A stretch of 5,918 nucleotides of DNA from an uncultured Streptococcus sp. (GCA_905373305.1 CAJPSM010000079.1:1-5918); one strand, 5' to 3'; numbered from the stretch's first letter, positions 1-5,459 are shown. The notes: generated by a model not told the origin, from the letters alone. Numbers and translations are program-made.

Positions 1-504
1 ACAACCTTGGACAAGATTGAGATTCCGCTTGACGACGGATCTTATATCTATGATACACCGGGGATTATCCACCGTCACCAGATGGCCCACTACTTGACGG
101 CTAAAAACCTCAAGTATGTCAGTCCTAAAAAGGAAATCAAGCCCAAAACCTATCAGCTCAATCCTGAACAAACCCTATTTTTAGGTGGTCTCGGACGCTT
201 TGACTTTATTGCAGGAGAAAAGCAAGGTTTTACAGCCTTCTTTGATAATGAACTCAAATTGCATCGTACTAAGCTTGAAGGCGCTAGTGCTTTCTACGAC
301 AAGCACCTCGGAACCCTTTTAACACCACCAAATAGCAAGGAAAAAGAAGATTTTCCAAAATTGGTTCAGCATGTATTTAATATCAAGGACAAGACTGACC
401 TAGTCATCTCAGGACTAGGCTGGATCCGCGTAACAGGCACTGCCAAAGTCGCCGTCTGGGCACCCGAAGGCGTCGCCGTCGTCACACGAAAAGCAATCAT
501 TTAA
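1..504 (+). CDS. yqeH: Ribosome biogenesis GTPase YqeH, C-terminal part (5' end outside window)
   Basis: YqeH is a circularly permuted GTPase needed for assembly of the small ribosomal subunit. Motif order in the family is G4-G5-G1-G2-G3, so the part seen here starts at G2 and keeps only the end of the GTPase fold. The first two codons (Thr-Thr) fit the G2 threonines, and the G3 motif DTPG is encoded at 52-63, followed by GIIHRHQMAHYL. The rest is the family's C-terminal domain, ending in GWIRVTGTAKVAVWAPEG, a typical YqeH tail. About 167 codons are present of roughly 370 usual for the family, so the zinc finger and the G4, G5 and G1 motifs lie upstream. The TTG at 7 is an internal leucine, not a start. 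The gene leads the yhbY-nadD-yqeK-rsfS cluster, a common Firmicute order. Identification rests on motifs and context. Confidence 0.95.
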   Translation, partial: TTLDKIEIPLDDGSYIYDTPGIIHRHQMAHYLTAKNLKYVSPKKEIKPKTYQLNPEQTLFLGGLGRFDFIAGEKQGFTAFFDNELKLHRTKLEGASAFYDKHLGTLLTPPNSKEKEDFPKLVQHVFNIKDKTDLVISGLGWIRVTGTAKVAVWAPEGVAVVTRKAII

Positions 505-535
505 ACACAGAAAGGAAAGGGTTATCTGAATTCGG

Positions 536-552
536 GCGAGCCTTGCGAGCCT
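536..552 (+). repeat. Short tandem repeat, two GCGAGCCT copies
   Basis: GCGAGCCT occurs at 536-543 and again at 545-552, separated by one T, giving a 9-nt period. It sits just left of the multi-hairpin element at 560-692 and may be part of the same repeat. GTTAT at 521-525 and ATAAC at 553-557 could enclose it as a weak stem. No function is assigned. Confidence 0.5.
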
Positions 553-559
553 ATAACGA

Positions 560-692
560 ATACTTTTCGCCGTGGTGTCAGTTGGTACAAGTGATTGTAC
601 CAACTGCGGAAAATTTGAGACCTTAGGCTCAAATTTTAGTCATGAAAGTCCGAAGGACTTTGCTGACGTCCGTCACCACTTCAGAAAAGTAT
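560..692. repeat. Multi-hairpin intergenic element between yqeH and yhbY
   Basis: This non-coding stretch folds into nested stems. The outer stem pairs 560-568 (ATACTTTTC) with 684-692 (GAAAAGTAT). A second stem pairs 572-577 (GTGGTG) with 674-679 (CACCAC). Inside are three hairpins. The first pairs 579-590 with 595-606 (12 bp, loop GTGA). The second pairs 610-619 with 628-637 (10 bp, extendable by two C-G pairs past a bulged A). The third pairs 645-651 with 655-661 (7 bp, loop GAA). TGACG at 664-668 is followed by CGTCA at 671-675. Such an arrangement in a streptococcal intergenic gap resembles the interspersed, non-autonomous repeats known from pneumococci (BOX, RUP, SPRITE). I cannot assign it to one of these from memory. 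There is no U-tract after any of the stems, so they are not classical terminators. It probably forms in the yqeH-yhbY transcript. Confidence 0.65.
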
Positions 693-717
693 AAAAAGAA
701 ACTCTTTTAAAGAAATT

Positions 718-1029
718 ATGTCATTAACATCAAAACAACGTGCCTTCCTCAACAGCCAGGCACACACCCTCAAACCCATCATCCAAATCGGGAAAAATGG
801 TCTCAACGACCAAATCAAAACTAGCGTTCGTCAGGCTCTTGACGCGCGTGAATTGATTAAGGTTACTCTCTTACAAAACACAGATGAGAACATCCACGAA
901 GTAGCTGAAATCTTGGAAGAAGAAATCGGTGTGGATACTGTCCAAAAAATCGGACGCATCTTGATCTTATTTAAACAATCTAGCAAGAAAGAAAATCGCA
1001 AGATTTCCAAGAAAGTTAAAGAAATTTAA
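718..1029 (+). CDS. yhbY: YhbY family RNA-binding protein (CRS1-YhbY/KH-like)
   Basis: This is a 103-residue protein of the CRS1-YhbY family, a small KH-like fold that binds RNA and is linked to large ribosomal subunit maturation. The N-terminal LTSKQRAFLNSQAHTLKPI and the glycine loop GKNG (residues 25-28, within IQIGKNGL) are diagnostic. The length is typical of the family, and the C-terminus is strongly basic (SSKKENRKISKKVKEI). The start at 718 gives the family-typical N-terminus, but the Shine-Dalgarno match is poor: only A-rich sequence with AAAGAAA nearby. The gene follows the structured element at 560-692, which separates it from yqeH by 213 nt. It is probably cotranscribed with yqeH and nadD, since no convincing promoter is visible in the gap. 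Confidence 0.95.
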   Translation: MSLTSKQRAFLNSQAHTLKPIIQIGKNGLNDQIKTSVRQALDARELIKVTLLQNTDENIHEVAEILEEEIGVDTVQKIGRILILFKQSSKKENRKISKKVKEI

Positions 1030-1080
1030 ACACCTACTCCAAACAACTGTTTTTACAGAGAATTAAAGGAAGACGAGCCT

Positions 1081-1710
1081 ATGGCAATTGAATTATTGAC
1101 TCCCTTTACCAAGGTAGAGTTGGAGCCAGAAATCAAGGAGAAAAAACGCAAACAAGTCGGGATTCTAGGAGGGAATTTTAACCCTGTTCATAATGCTCAT
1201 CTTGTTGTGGCGGACCAAGTACGACAACAGTTGGGACTGGACCAAGTCCTGCTCATGCCTGAGTACCGACCACCTCACGTGGATAAAAAAGAAACTATCC
1301 CTGAGCACCACCGTCTCAAGATGCTTGAGTTGGCGATTGAGGGGATTGAAGGTCTCGCCATTGAAACCATTGAGTTAGAGCGCAAGGGCATTTCCTACAC
1401 CTACGACACCATGAAGATTTTGACCGAGCAACATCCAGACACGGATTATTACTTCATTATCGGGGCTGATATGGTGGACTATCTGCCTAAATGGTACCGA
1501 ATTGATGAGCTAGTCGACATGGTTCAGTTTGTAGGGGTTCAGCGTCCGCGCTACAAGGCAGGGACTTCCTATCCAGTTATCTGGGTGGATGTGCCTCTCA
1601 TGGACATCTCGTCCAGCATGGTGCGTGACTTCCTTGCCCAAGGTCGGAAGCCCAACTTTCTCCTACCTCAGCCATTGCTAGACTACATCGAGAAGGAGGG
1701 GCTTTACTGA
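1081..1710 (+). CDS. nadD: Nicotinate-nucleotide adenylyltransferase NadD
   Basis: NadD transfers AMP from ATP to nicotinic acid mononucleotide to give deamido-NAD, the penultimate step of NAD synthesis, in the cytoplasm. The nucleotidyltransferase signature GGNFNPVHNAH is at residues 30-40, matching the family pattern GGxFxPxHxxH. The second signature ISSSMVR is at about 176-182, followed by the usual LLPQPLLDYIEKEGLY tail. The length is 209 residues. The roughly 25 residues before the first motif are an N-terminal extension, which I recall as usual in streptococcal NadD. The start is supported by AAAGGAAG at 1065-1072, 8 nt before the ATG. The stop codon overlaps the next start by one base (TGATG), indicating translational coupling with yqeK. 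Confidence 0.97.
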   Translation: MAIELLTPFTKVELEPEIKEKKRKQVGILGGNFNPVHNAHLVVADQVRQQLGLDQVLLMPEYRPPHVDKKETIPEHHRLKMLELAIEGIEGLAIETIELERKGISYTYDTMKILTEQHPDTDYYFIIGADMVDYLPKWYRIDELVDMVQFVGVQRPRYKAGTSYPVIWVDVPLMDISSSMVRDFLAQGRKPNFLLPQPLLDYIEKEGLY

Positions 1711-2303
1711 TGGCATACCAAGACTATATCAACTGTTCCCGAGAGGCTTTGTTGGAAAGAATGGCAGAGCTTCTACCTGAAAAACGTTTAACCCATTGTT
1801 TGGGTGTGGAGCGTGCAGCCATAGAGCTTGCGAAGCGATTCGGAGTTGATGCTGAGAAAGCTGGTCTAGCAGGCCTCCTTCATGACTATGCTAAAAAGTT
1901 GTCAGATCAGGAATTTCTAGACTTGATTGACCGTTACCAATTAGACCCTGATCTCAAAAACTGGGGAAATAATGTCTGGCATGGCATGGTTGGTATCTAC
2001 AAGATTCAGGAAGATTTGGATTTACATGATCCTGAAATCCTGCGAGCTATTGAAATTCACACAGTTGGGGCTGGTCAGATGGCAGACCTAGACAAGGTTA
2101 TCTACGTCGCAGACTATATTGAGCATAACCGCGCCTTTCCAGGTGTGGATGTGGCGCGTGAAATTGCTGAGCTATCGCTCAATAAGGCTGTGGCCTACGA
2201 AACAGCTCGTACCGTGGAGCATCTAGCTCATCAGGGATTCCCCATCCATCCCCAAACCCTTGAAACCTATAACGCCTTTGTGCACTATTTGAAAGAGGAC
2301 TAA
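1710..2303 (+). CDS. yqeK: HD-domain bis(5'-nucleosyl)-tetraphosphatase YqeK
   Basis: YqeK proteins are metal-dependent HD-domain enzymes that cut diadenosine tetraphosphate symmetrically to two ADP, limiting this stress-associated nucleotide. The metal-binding pattern is complete: His29 (LTHCLGVE), His58-Asp59 (GLLHDYAK), His91 (VWHGMVG), His117 (EIHTVG) and Asp135 (YVADYIEHNR). The 197-residue length is normal. Translation starts in the nadD stop codon (1-nt overlap) behind a very strong AAGGAGGG at 1693-1700, so the two proteins are likely made together. Adjacency to nadD is common in Firmicutes. rsfS follows with no spacer. The enzymatic role comes from the family; the sequence shows only the intact motif set. 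Confidence 0.95.
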   Translation: MAYQDYINCSREALLERMAELLPEKRLTHCLGVERAAIELAKRFGVDAEKAGLAGLLHDYAKKLSDQEFLDLIDRYQLDPDLKNWGNNVWHGMVGIYKIQEDLDLHDPEILRAIEIHTVGAGQMADLDKVIYVADYIEHNRAFPGVDVAREIAELSLNKAVAYETARTVEHLAHQGFPIHPQTLETYNAFVHYLKED

Positions 2304-2654
2304 ATGAACGAAAAAGAATTACTAGGACTAGTCGTGAAAGCGGCTGATGAGAAACGTGCGGAAGATATCCTTGCACTTGATGTACAAGATTTGACTAGCG
2401 TGACGGACTACTTTGTCATCACTAGCTCGATGAATAGCCGTCAGTTGGACGCTATCGCTGACAATATCCGTGAAAAAGTAGCTCAAGCAGGCTTTAAAGG
2501 CAGTCATGTCGAAGGCGATGCAGCTGGAGGCTGGGTCTTGCTGGACCTCGGCGGTGTCGTTGTGCATATCTTCTCAGAAGAAATGCGTGCCCACTATAAC
2601 CTAGAAAAACTATGGCATGAGGCGCATTCTGTAGATTTATCTGAAACTTTATAG
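2304..2654 (+). CDS. rsfS: Ribosome silencing factor RsfS (Iojap family)
   Basis: RsfS binds large-subunit protein L14 and blocks subunit joining, lowering translation when nutrients are scarce. The 116-residue protein shows the family core: LALDVQDLTSVTDYFVI (residues 23-39), SSMNSRQLDAIAD, then GDAAGGWVLLDLGGVVVHIF (about 71-90) with Trp77, Asp81 and His88, and a C-terminal YNLEKLW. The ATG follows the yqeK stop codon directly, with GAAAGAGGA at 2291-2299 as ribosome binding site inside the yqeK end. The TAG stop lies in the left arm of the inverted repeat at 2650-2755, so the last residues could have been shaped by insertion of that element. From memory, several streptococci carry an isochorismatase-family gene between yqeK and rsfS; it is absent here. 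Confidence 0.96.
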   Translation: MNEKELLGLVVKAADEKRAEDILALDVQDLTSVTDYFVITSSMNSRQLDAIADNIREKVAQAGFKGSHVEGDAAGGWVLLDLGGVVVHIFSEEMRAHYNLEKLWHEAHSVDLSETL

Positions 2655-2755
2655 TCTTTTCCTTTATCTTTTATTACGGCGTTAACTCATTTTGCCTAAC
2701 TCTAGTTATGCCTGCAATTCGTTGCCTAGTACTAAAAGCAAACGAAAAGACTATA
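2650..2755. repeat. 106-bp inverted-repeat element with TA ends (MITE-like)
   Basis: A perfect 12-bp inverted repeat bounds this stretch: TATAGTCTTTTC at 2650-2661 and GAAAAGACTATA at 2744-2755. A nested stem pairs CTTTTA at 2668-2673 with TAAAAG at 2733-2738. A small central hairpin TAACT/AGTTA lies at 2697-2708, so the whole element can fold back on itself. TTGCCTA occurs twice, at 2692-2698 and 2722-2728. The outermost bases are TA on both sides, as expected for the TA target duplication of IS630/Tc1-type insertion. The size is close to the roughly 107 bp known for the pneumococcal RUP element, but identity with RUP is not established. Its left end contains the rsfS stop codon. It encodes nothing recognisable. 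Confidence 0.6.
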
Positions 2756-2766
2756 GCGTTACAATT

Positions 2767-2799
2767 GAACTCAGTTGCAGTCAACTGGGTTTCTTTGCT
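2767..2799 (+). terminator. Terminator-like hairpin downstream of rsfS
   Basis: A stem of about 10-11 pairs runs from 2767-2777 to 2782-2792 (AACTCAGTTG against CAACTGGGTT, with one internal G-U wobble and a terminal wobble) around loop CAGT. It is followed by an interrupted T-rich tract, TTTCTTTGCTTATTTT. This resembles an intrinsic terminator and may separate yqeH-rsfS from the methyltransferase and tmcAL. The T-tract is broken by C and G, so termination may be partial. The remaining sequence up to 2967 is covered by the possible small ORF and the hairpin listed separately. Confidence 0.5.
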
Positions 2800-2831
2800 T
2801 ATTTTAAAAGGAAAGTGATAGAAAGGTAAGA

Positions 2832-2948
2832 GTGTGGTGTTTGGTTGATGTTGAAACTGAACACGAGCTAAAAGCTGCGAGAAAAAGAGTAACTTCCTTT
2901 GTATCTGACGATACAGCAGAAAGTTTCCTATTTTCTCCTTGCTTTTAA
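2832..2948 (+). CDS. Possible small ORF, 38 codons, function unknown
   Basis: A GTG at 2832 opens a 38-codon frame ending at TAA 2946-2948. AGAAAGG at 2820-2826 lies 5 nt upstream as a plausible ribosome binding site. The peptide starts VWCLVDVETEHELKAARKRV and ends SFLFSPCF. Its middle is charged and helix-like, and the frame remains open back to 2808 without an upstream ATG. I do not recognise it. It could be a genuine small protein, a leader peptide for the methyltransferase, a decayed C-terminus of a lost gene, or chance. It overlaps the hairpin at 2879-2937, which is a competing explanation for the same bases. The frame differs from that of the methyltransferase, so it is not simply an N-terminal extension. 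Confidence 0.25.
   Translation: MWCLVDVETEHELKAARKRVTSFVSDDTAESFLFSPCF
2879..2937 (+). other. Long hairpin ahead of the methyltransferase gene
   Basis: Paired segments are GAGAAAA 2879-2885 with TTTTCTC 2931-2937; AACTT 2891-2895 with AAGTT 2921-2925, continued by C2897-G2919 and T2898-A2918; and TGTATC 2900-2905 with GATACA 2910-2915 around loop TGAC. Internal loops separate the three stems. It ends 30 nt before the likely methyltransferase ATG and is followed by T-rich sequence, so it could be a weak terminator or a 5' leader structure. No known riboswitch class is recognised. Confidence 0.4.
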
Positions 2949-2967
2949 CGCTCTTTGTATCTTAATT

Positions 2968-3708
2968 ATGGCAACTTATGAAACCTTTGCGGCTGTTTAC
3001 GATGCTGTGATGGATGATAGTTTATACGATAAATGGACGGATTTTTCTCTGCGTCATTTGCCTAAGACCAAGGAGAGAAAGAAGCTTTTGGAATTGGCGT
3101 GTGGGACAGGCATCCAGTCTATCCGCTTTTCTCAAGCTGGCTTTGATGTGACAGGACTTGACTTGAGCGCGGATATGCTGAAGATTGCTGAAAAGAGAGC
3201 TACTTCAGCCAAGCAAAAGATTGATTTTATTGAAGGCAATATGCTGGATTTGTCCAAGGCTGGTAAATACGACTTTGTCACTTGTTATTCGGATTCTATC
3301 TGCTACATGCAGGATGAGGTAGAGGTTGGGGATGTCTTTAAGGAAGTGTATAATGCCCTCAATGAAGACGGAGTATTCATCTTTGATGTGCATTCGACCT
3401 ACCAGACGGATGAGGTTTTTCCAGGCTATTCCTACCATGAAAATGCGGAAGATTTTGCCATGCTTTGGGACACCTATGAGGATGAAGCTCCTCACTCCAT
3501 CGTGCATGAGTTGACTTTCTTTGTCAAGGAGGCTGACGGTTCCTTTAGTCGCTATGATGAAGTGCATGAGGAGCGAACTTATGAGGTTTTGACCTATGAT
3601 ATTTTGCTGGAGCAGGCAGGATTCAAGTCCTTCAAACTCTACGCAGACTTTGAGGACAAGGAGCCAACAGAAACCAGCACCCGTTGGTTTTTTGTCGCAC
3701 AGAAGTAG
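2968..3708 (+). CDS. Class I SAM-dependent methyltransferase, substrate unknown
   Basis: This is a 246-residue cytoplasmic protein with a Rossmann-type methyltransferase core. Motif I is LELACGTGI (residues 41-49), the acidic ribose-binding residue is in TGLDLS (Asp65), and motif II-like FIEGNMLDL is at 87-95. YDFVTCYSDSICYM (101-114) and GVFIFDVHS follow. The family is often annotated as YqeM-like and sits in this cluster in Firmicutes; its methyl acceptor is not evident from sequence. I chose ATG 2968 because it gives MATYETFAAVYDAVMD, the usual streptococcal N-terminus. A TTG at 2899 would add 23 hydrophobic residues that look like translated intergenic DNA. There is no convincing Shine-Dalgarno sequence before 2968, which is odd for this cluster. 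tmcAL follows after 9 nt, so the two are probably cotranscribed. Confidence 0.9.
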   Translation: MATYETFAAVYDAVMDDSLYDKWTDFSLRHLPKTKERKKLLELACGTGIQSIRFSQAGFDVTGLDLSADMLKIAEKRATSAKQKIDFIEGNMLDLSKAGKYDFVTCYSDSICYMQDEVEVGDVFKEVYNALNEDGVFIFDVHSTYQTDEVFPGYSYHENAEDFAMLWDTYEDEAPHSIVHELTFFVKEADGSFSRYDEVHEERTYEVLTYDILLEQAGFKSFKLYADFEDKEPTETSTRWFFVAQK

Positions 3709-3717
3709 GAGAACATC

Positions 3718-4815
3718 ATGACCATCACAGGTATTATCGTGGAGTTCAATCCTTTCCATAATGGGCATAAATACCTGCTGGAGCAGGCGGGGGGACTGAA
3801 AATCGTTGCCATGTCTGGGAATTTCATGCAGCGTGGAGAGCCTGCTATCGTGGACAAGTGGACACGGGCCCAGATGGCGCTGGAAAATGGAGCGGATCTG
3901 GTAGTGGAATTGCCCTTTTTAGTTAGTGTTCAGGCAGCTGATTTCTTCGGTCAAGGAGCTGTGGATATCTTGGTTCGCTTGGGGATTGATACCTTAGCCT
4001 TTGGGACGGAAGAAGTTCTGGACTATAAGAAAATTGCTGACTTATACACAGAGCAAGGTACTGACATGGAGAAATTTGTGGAAAATCTGCCTGATTCACT
4101 CTCCTACCCTCAGAAAACCCAAGCTATGTGGAAGGAATTTGCAGGTCTTGATTTTTCTGGCAATACGCCCAATCATGTTCTAGCTTTGGCCTATGCCAAG
4201 GCGGTTGCGGGACGTAGAATCAAACTCCATCCAATTCAGCGTCAGGGAGCGGGGTATCATTCTGTGGACAAGGATGTGGACTTTGCCTCGGCGACAGCCC
4301 TCCGTCAGCACCAGAGGGACAAAGATTTCTTAAAACGTTTTATGCCTTCTGTTGACCTCTTTGAGCAATCCAGTAAGGTGAGCTGGGATGACTTTTTTTC
4401 CTTGCTCCGCTATCAAATCTTGTCAAATCCAGACTTAACAACGATCTATCAGGTCAATCAAGAAATGGCTGTGCGCATCAAGGAAGCTATCAAAAAAACT
4501 CAGTCTGTAGAAGAATTGGTCGAGGTGGTTGCGACCAAACGCTATACCAAGGCGCGTGTCAGACGCCTCTTGACCTATATCTTGGTGCAGGCTAGAGAAA
4601 GTGAACTGCCAGACGGTATTCATGTCCTCGGTTTTACCGAAAAAGGCAGACAACACCTCAGGTCTCTGAAAGGGCAGGTCAATCTAGTCAGTCGAATTGG
4701 CAAAGAACCCTGGGACGCCATGACTCAAAAGGCAGATAGAATTTACCGACTAGGGAATCCAAGTATAGCAGAGCAGAATTTTGGAAGAGTGCCGATTAGA
4801 ATAGAAACAAGCTAA
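3718..4815 (+). CDS. tmcAL: tRNA(Met) cytidine acetate ligase TmcAL
   Basis: TmcAL (formerly YlbM) uses ATP and acetate to form N4-acetylcytidine at the wobble base of elongator tRNA-Met, supporting accurate AUG decoding. The nucleotidyltransferase-type N-terminus is clear: GIIVEFNPFHNGH (residues 5-17, with His14 and His17 in the HxGH-like motif), MSGNFMQRGEP (32-42), DKWTRA (46-51), ELPF (64-67) and FGTEE (95-99). The 365 residues fit the streptococcal form as I recall it, somewhat shorter than the roughly 415-residue Bacillus protein. AGGAG at 3707-3711, overlapping the methyltransferase stop, lies 6 nt before the ATG. The stop codon TAA at 4813-4815 supplies the first bases of the terminator stem that follows, marking the end of the cluster. 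Confidence 0.95.
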   Translation: MTITGIIVEFNPFHNGHKYLLEQAGGLKIVAMSGNFMQRGEPAIVDKWTRAQMALENGADLVVELPFLVSVQAADFFGQGAVDILVRLGIDTLAFGTEEVLDYKKIADLYTEQGTDMEKFVENLPDSLSYPQKTQAMWKEFAGLDFSGNTPNHVLALAYAKAVAGRRIKLHPIQRQGAGYHSVDKDVDFASATALRQHQRDKDFLKRFMPSVDLFEQSSKVSWDDFFSLLRYQILSNPDLTTIYQVNQEMAVRIKEAIKKTQSVEELVEVVATKRYTKARVRRLLTYILVQARESELPDGIHVLGFTEKGRQHLRSLKGQVNLVSRIGKEPWDAMTQKADRIYRLGNPSIAEQNFGRVPIRIETS

Positions 4816-4838
4816 GTCTACTGAAAGGTAGACTTTTT
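4813..4838 (+). repeat. Left copy of direct repeat bounding yefM-yoeB
   Basis: The 26 bases at 4813-4838 match 5457-5482 at 24 positions. Both copies begin with the stop codon of the preceding gene and contain a whole terminator. The two differences are a G/A in the loop and an A/G that turns a T-A pair into T-G, so the stem is kept. Similarity may extend further: TAGATAG followed by A-rich sequence occurs at 4857-4863 and 5496-5502, requiring a 5-nt gap. Confidence 0.8.
4814..4838 (+). terminator. Intrinsic terminator of tmcAL
   Basis: AAGTCTAC (4814-4821) pairs with GTAGACTT (4828-4835). An added U-G pair closes the GAAA tetraloop, and a run of five Ts lies at 4834-4838. The stem starts inside the tmcAL stop codon. 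A near-copy lies after yoeB at 5458-5482. Confidence 0.9.
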
Positions 4839-4874
4839 GAGATTTTTTCGAATAAATAGATAGAAAAGAAAAAT

Positions 4875-4884
4875 CTTGTACAAG
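4875..4884. promoter_or_regulatory. Palindromic operator candidate for YefM/YefM-YoeB
   Basis: CTTGTACAAG is a perfect 10-bp palindrome with a TGTACA core (4877-4882), ending 3 nt before the -35 of the yefM promoter. The E. coli YefM-YoeB operator has TGTACA-core palindromes, so the same recognition is likely. A weaker TGTATA at 4909-4914 overlaps the -10 and could be a second half-strength site. Binding is inferred, not shown. Confidence 0.7.
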
Positions 4885-4887
4885 TTC

Positions 4888-4916
4888 CTGACAATTTCTT
4901 TTTTTTCGTGTATAAT
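4888..4916 (+). promoter_or_regulatory. Sigma-A-type promoter of yefM-yoeB
   Basis: The -35 is CTGACA at 4888-4893 (one mismatch to TTGACA) and the -10 is TATAAT at 4911-4916 (consensus), with the optimal 17-bp spacer. The spacer contains a run of Ts. Transcription should begin near 4922-4924, about 24 nt before the yefM ATG. This excludes the GTG at 4908 as a start, because it would lie upstream of the transcript. Confidence 0.9.
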
Positions 4917-4946
4917 AGTGGAAAAGAGGTAAAACGAGGTATGGTT

Positions 4947-5201
4947 ATGGAAGCAGTTCTTTATTCAACATTCCGAAATCATTTAAAAGATTACATGAAA
5001 AAGGTAAATGATGAATTTGAGCCTTTGACGGTGGTCAATAAAAATCCTGATGAGGATATTGTTGTCCTTTCAAAGAGCGAGTGGGATAGTATTCAAGAAA
5101 CCCTAAGAATCGCTCAAAATAAGGAACTTTCTGATAAGGTTTTGCGAGGAATGGCTCAAGTCCGAGCTGGAAGCACTCAGGTACATATGATTGAGGAGTG
5201 A
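4947..5201 (+). CDS. yefM: Antitoxin YefM (Phd/YefM family)
   Basis: This 84-residue antitoxin pairs with YoeB, neutralises it by direct binding, and with it represses the operon. The N-terminal DNA-binding region has the family S-x-x-R-x-x-L pattern (Ser7, Arg10, Leu13 in LYSTFRNHLKDYM). PLTVVNKNPDEDIVVLSKSEWDSIQETL is the typical core strand-helix region; the acidic or flexible C-terminal part (about 55-84, ending VHMIEE) should wrap the toxin. I chose ATG 4947 because ACGAGGT (4934-4940) is well placed before it and it gives the 84-residue pneumococcal-type protein. ATG 4941, two codons earlier, is possible but less well spaced. yoeB starts 3 nt after the stop. The module is bounded by near-identical terminators. 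Confidence 0.95.
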   Translation: MEAVLYSTFRNHLKDYMKKVNDEFEPLTVVNKNPDEDIVVLSKSEWDSIQETLRIAQNKELSDKVLRGMAQVRAGSTQVHMIEE

Positions 5202-5204
5202 GAA

Positions 5205-5459
5205 ATGCTGCTCAAGTTTACAGAAGATGCCTGGGCAGATTATTGCTACTGGCAAACTCAGGATAAGAAAACATTAAAAAGAATCAACATGCTAATCAAG
5301 GATATTCAACGAGATCCTTTTTCAGGAATTGGTAAACCAGAACCACTCAAGTATGACTATCAAGGAGCTTGGTCACGGCGCATTGATGCAGAAAATCGCT
5401 TGATTTATATGATAGATGGAGATAGCGTGGGTTTCTTGTCCTTCAAAGATCATTACTAA
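5205..5459 (+). CDS. yoeB: Toxin YoeB, ribosome-dependent mRNA endonuclease
   Basis: YoeB belongs to the RelE superfamily; it enters the ribosomal A site and cleaves mRNA, stopping translation when YefM is degraded. At 84 residues it has the same length as E. coli YoeB. The catalytic residues known there are all at the same numbers: Glu46 (GKPEPLK), Arg65 (AENRLIY), His83 and Tyr84 (the C-terminal FKDHY). The toxin therefore looks active, which requires the intact antitoxin next to it. GAGGAG at 5193-5198, inside the end of yefM, lies 6 nt before the ATG, and only 3 nt separate the genes, so the pair is coupled. The stop codon begins the following terminator stem. Confidence 0.96.
   Translation: MLLKFTEDAWADYCYWQTQDKKTLKRINMLIKDIQRDPFSGIGKPEPLKYDYQGAWSRRIDAENRLIYMIDGDSVGFLSFKDHY

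Noticed and set aside
415..603. 62-codon minus-strand frame at the yqeH end and intergenic element
   Set aside because: It runs from the hairpin element into antisense yqeH and is better explained by both; no family resemblance.
664..675. TGACG/CGTCA as an operator
   Set aside because: It has only a 2-nt gap and lies within the larger folded element, which accounts for it.
2899..2967. TTG start giving the methyltransferase a 23-residue hydrophobic N-terminal extension
   Set aside because: The extension overlaps the leader hairpin, lacks a ribosome binding site, and the family N-terminus begins naturally at ATG 2968.
3205..3768. 187-codon minus-strand open frame across the methyltransferase and tmcAL start
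   Set aside because: It is antisense to two well-supported genes, with no binding site, promoter or recognisable domain; it is a shadow of their codon use.
4908..4946. GTG start for yefM with 13 extra residues
   Set aside because: The GTG lies upstream of the -10 TATAAT and so outside the predicted transcript; ATG 4947 has a good binding site and gives the normal 84-residue protein.
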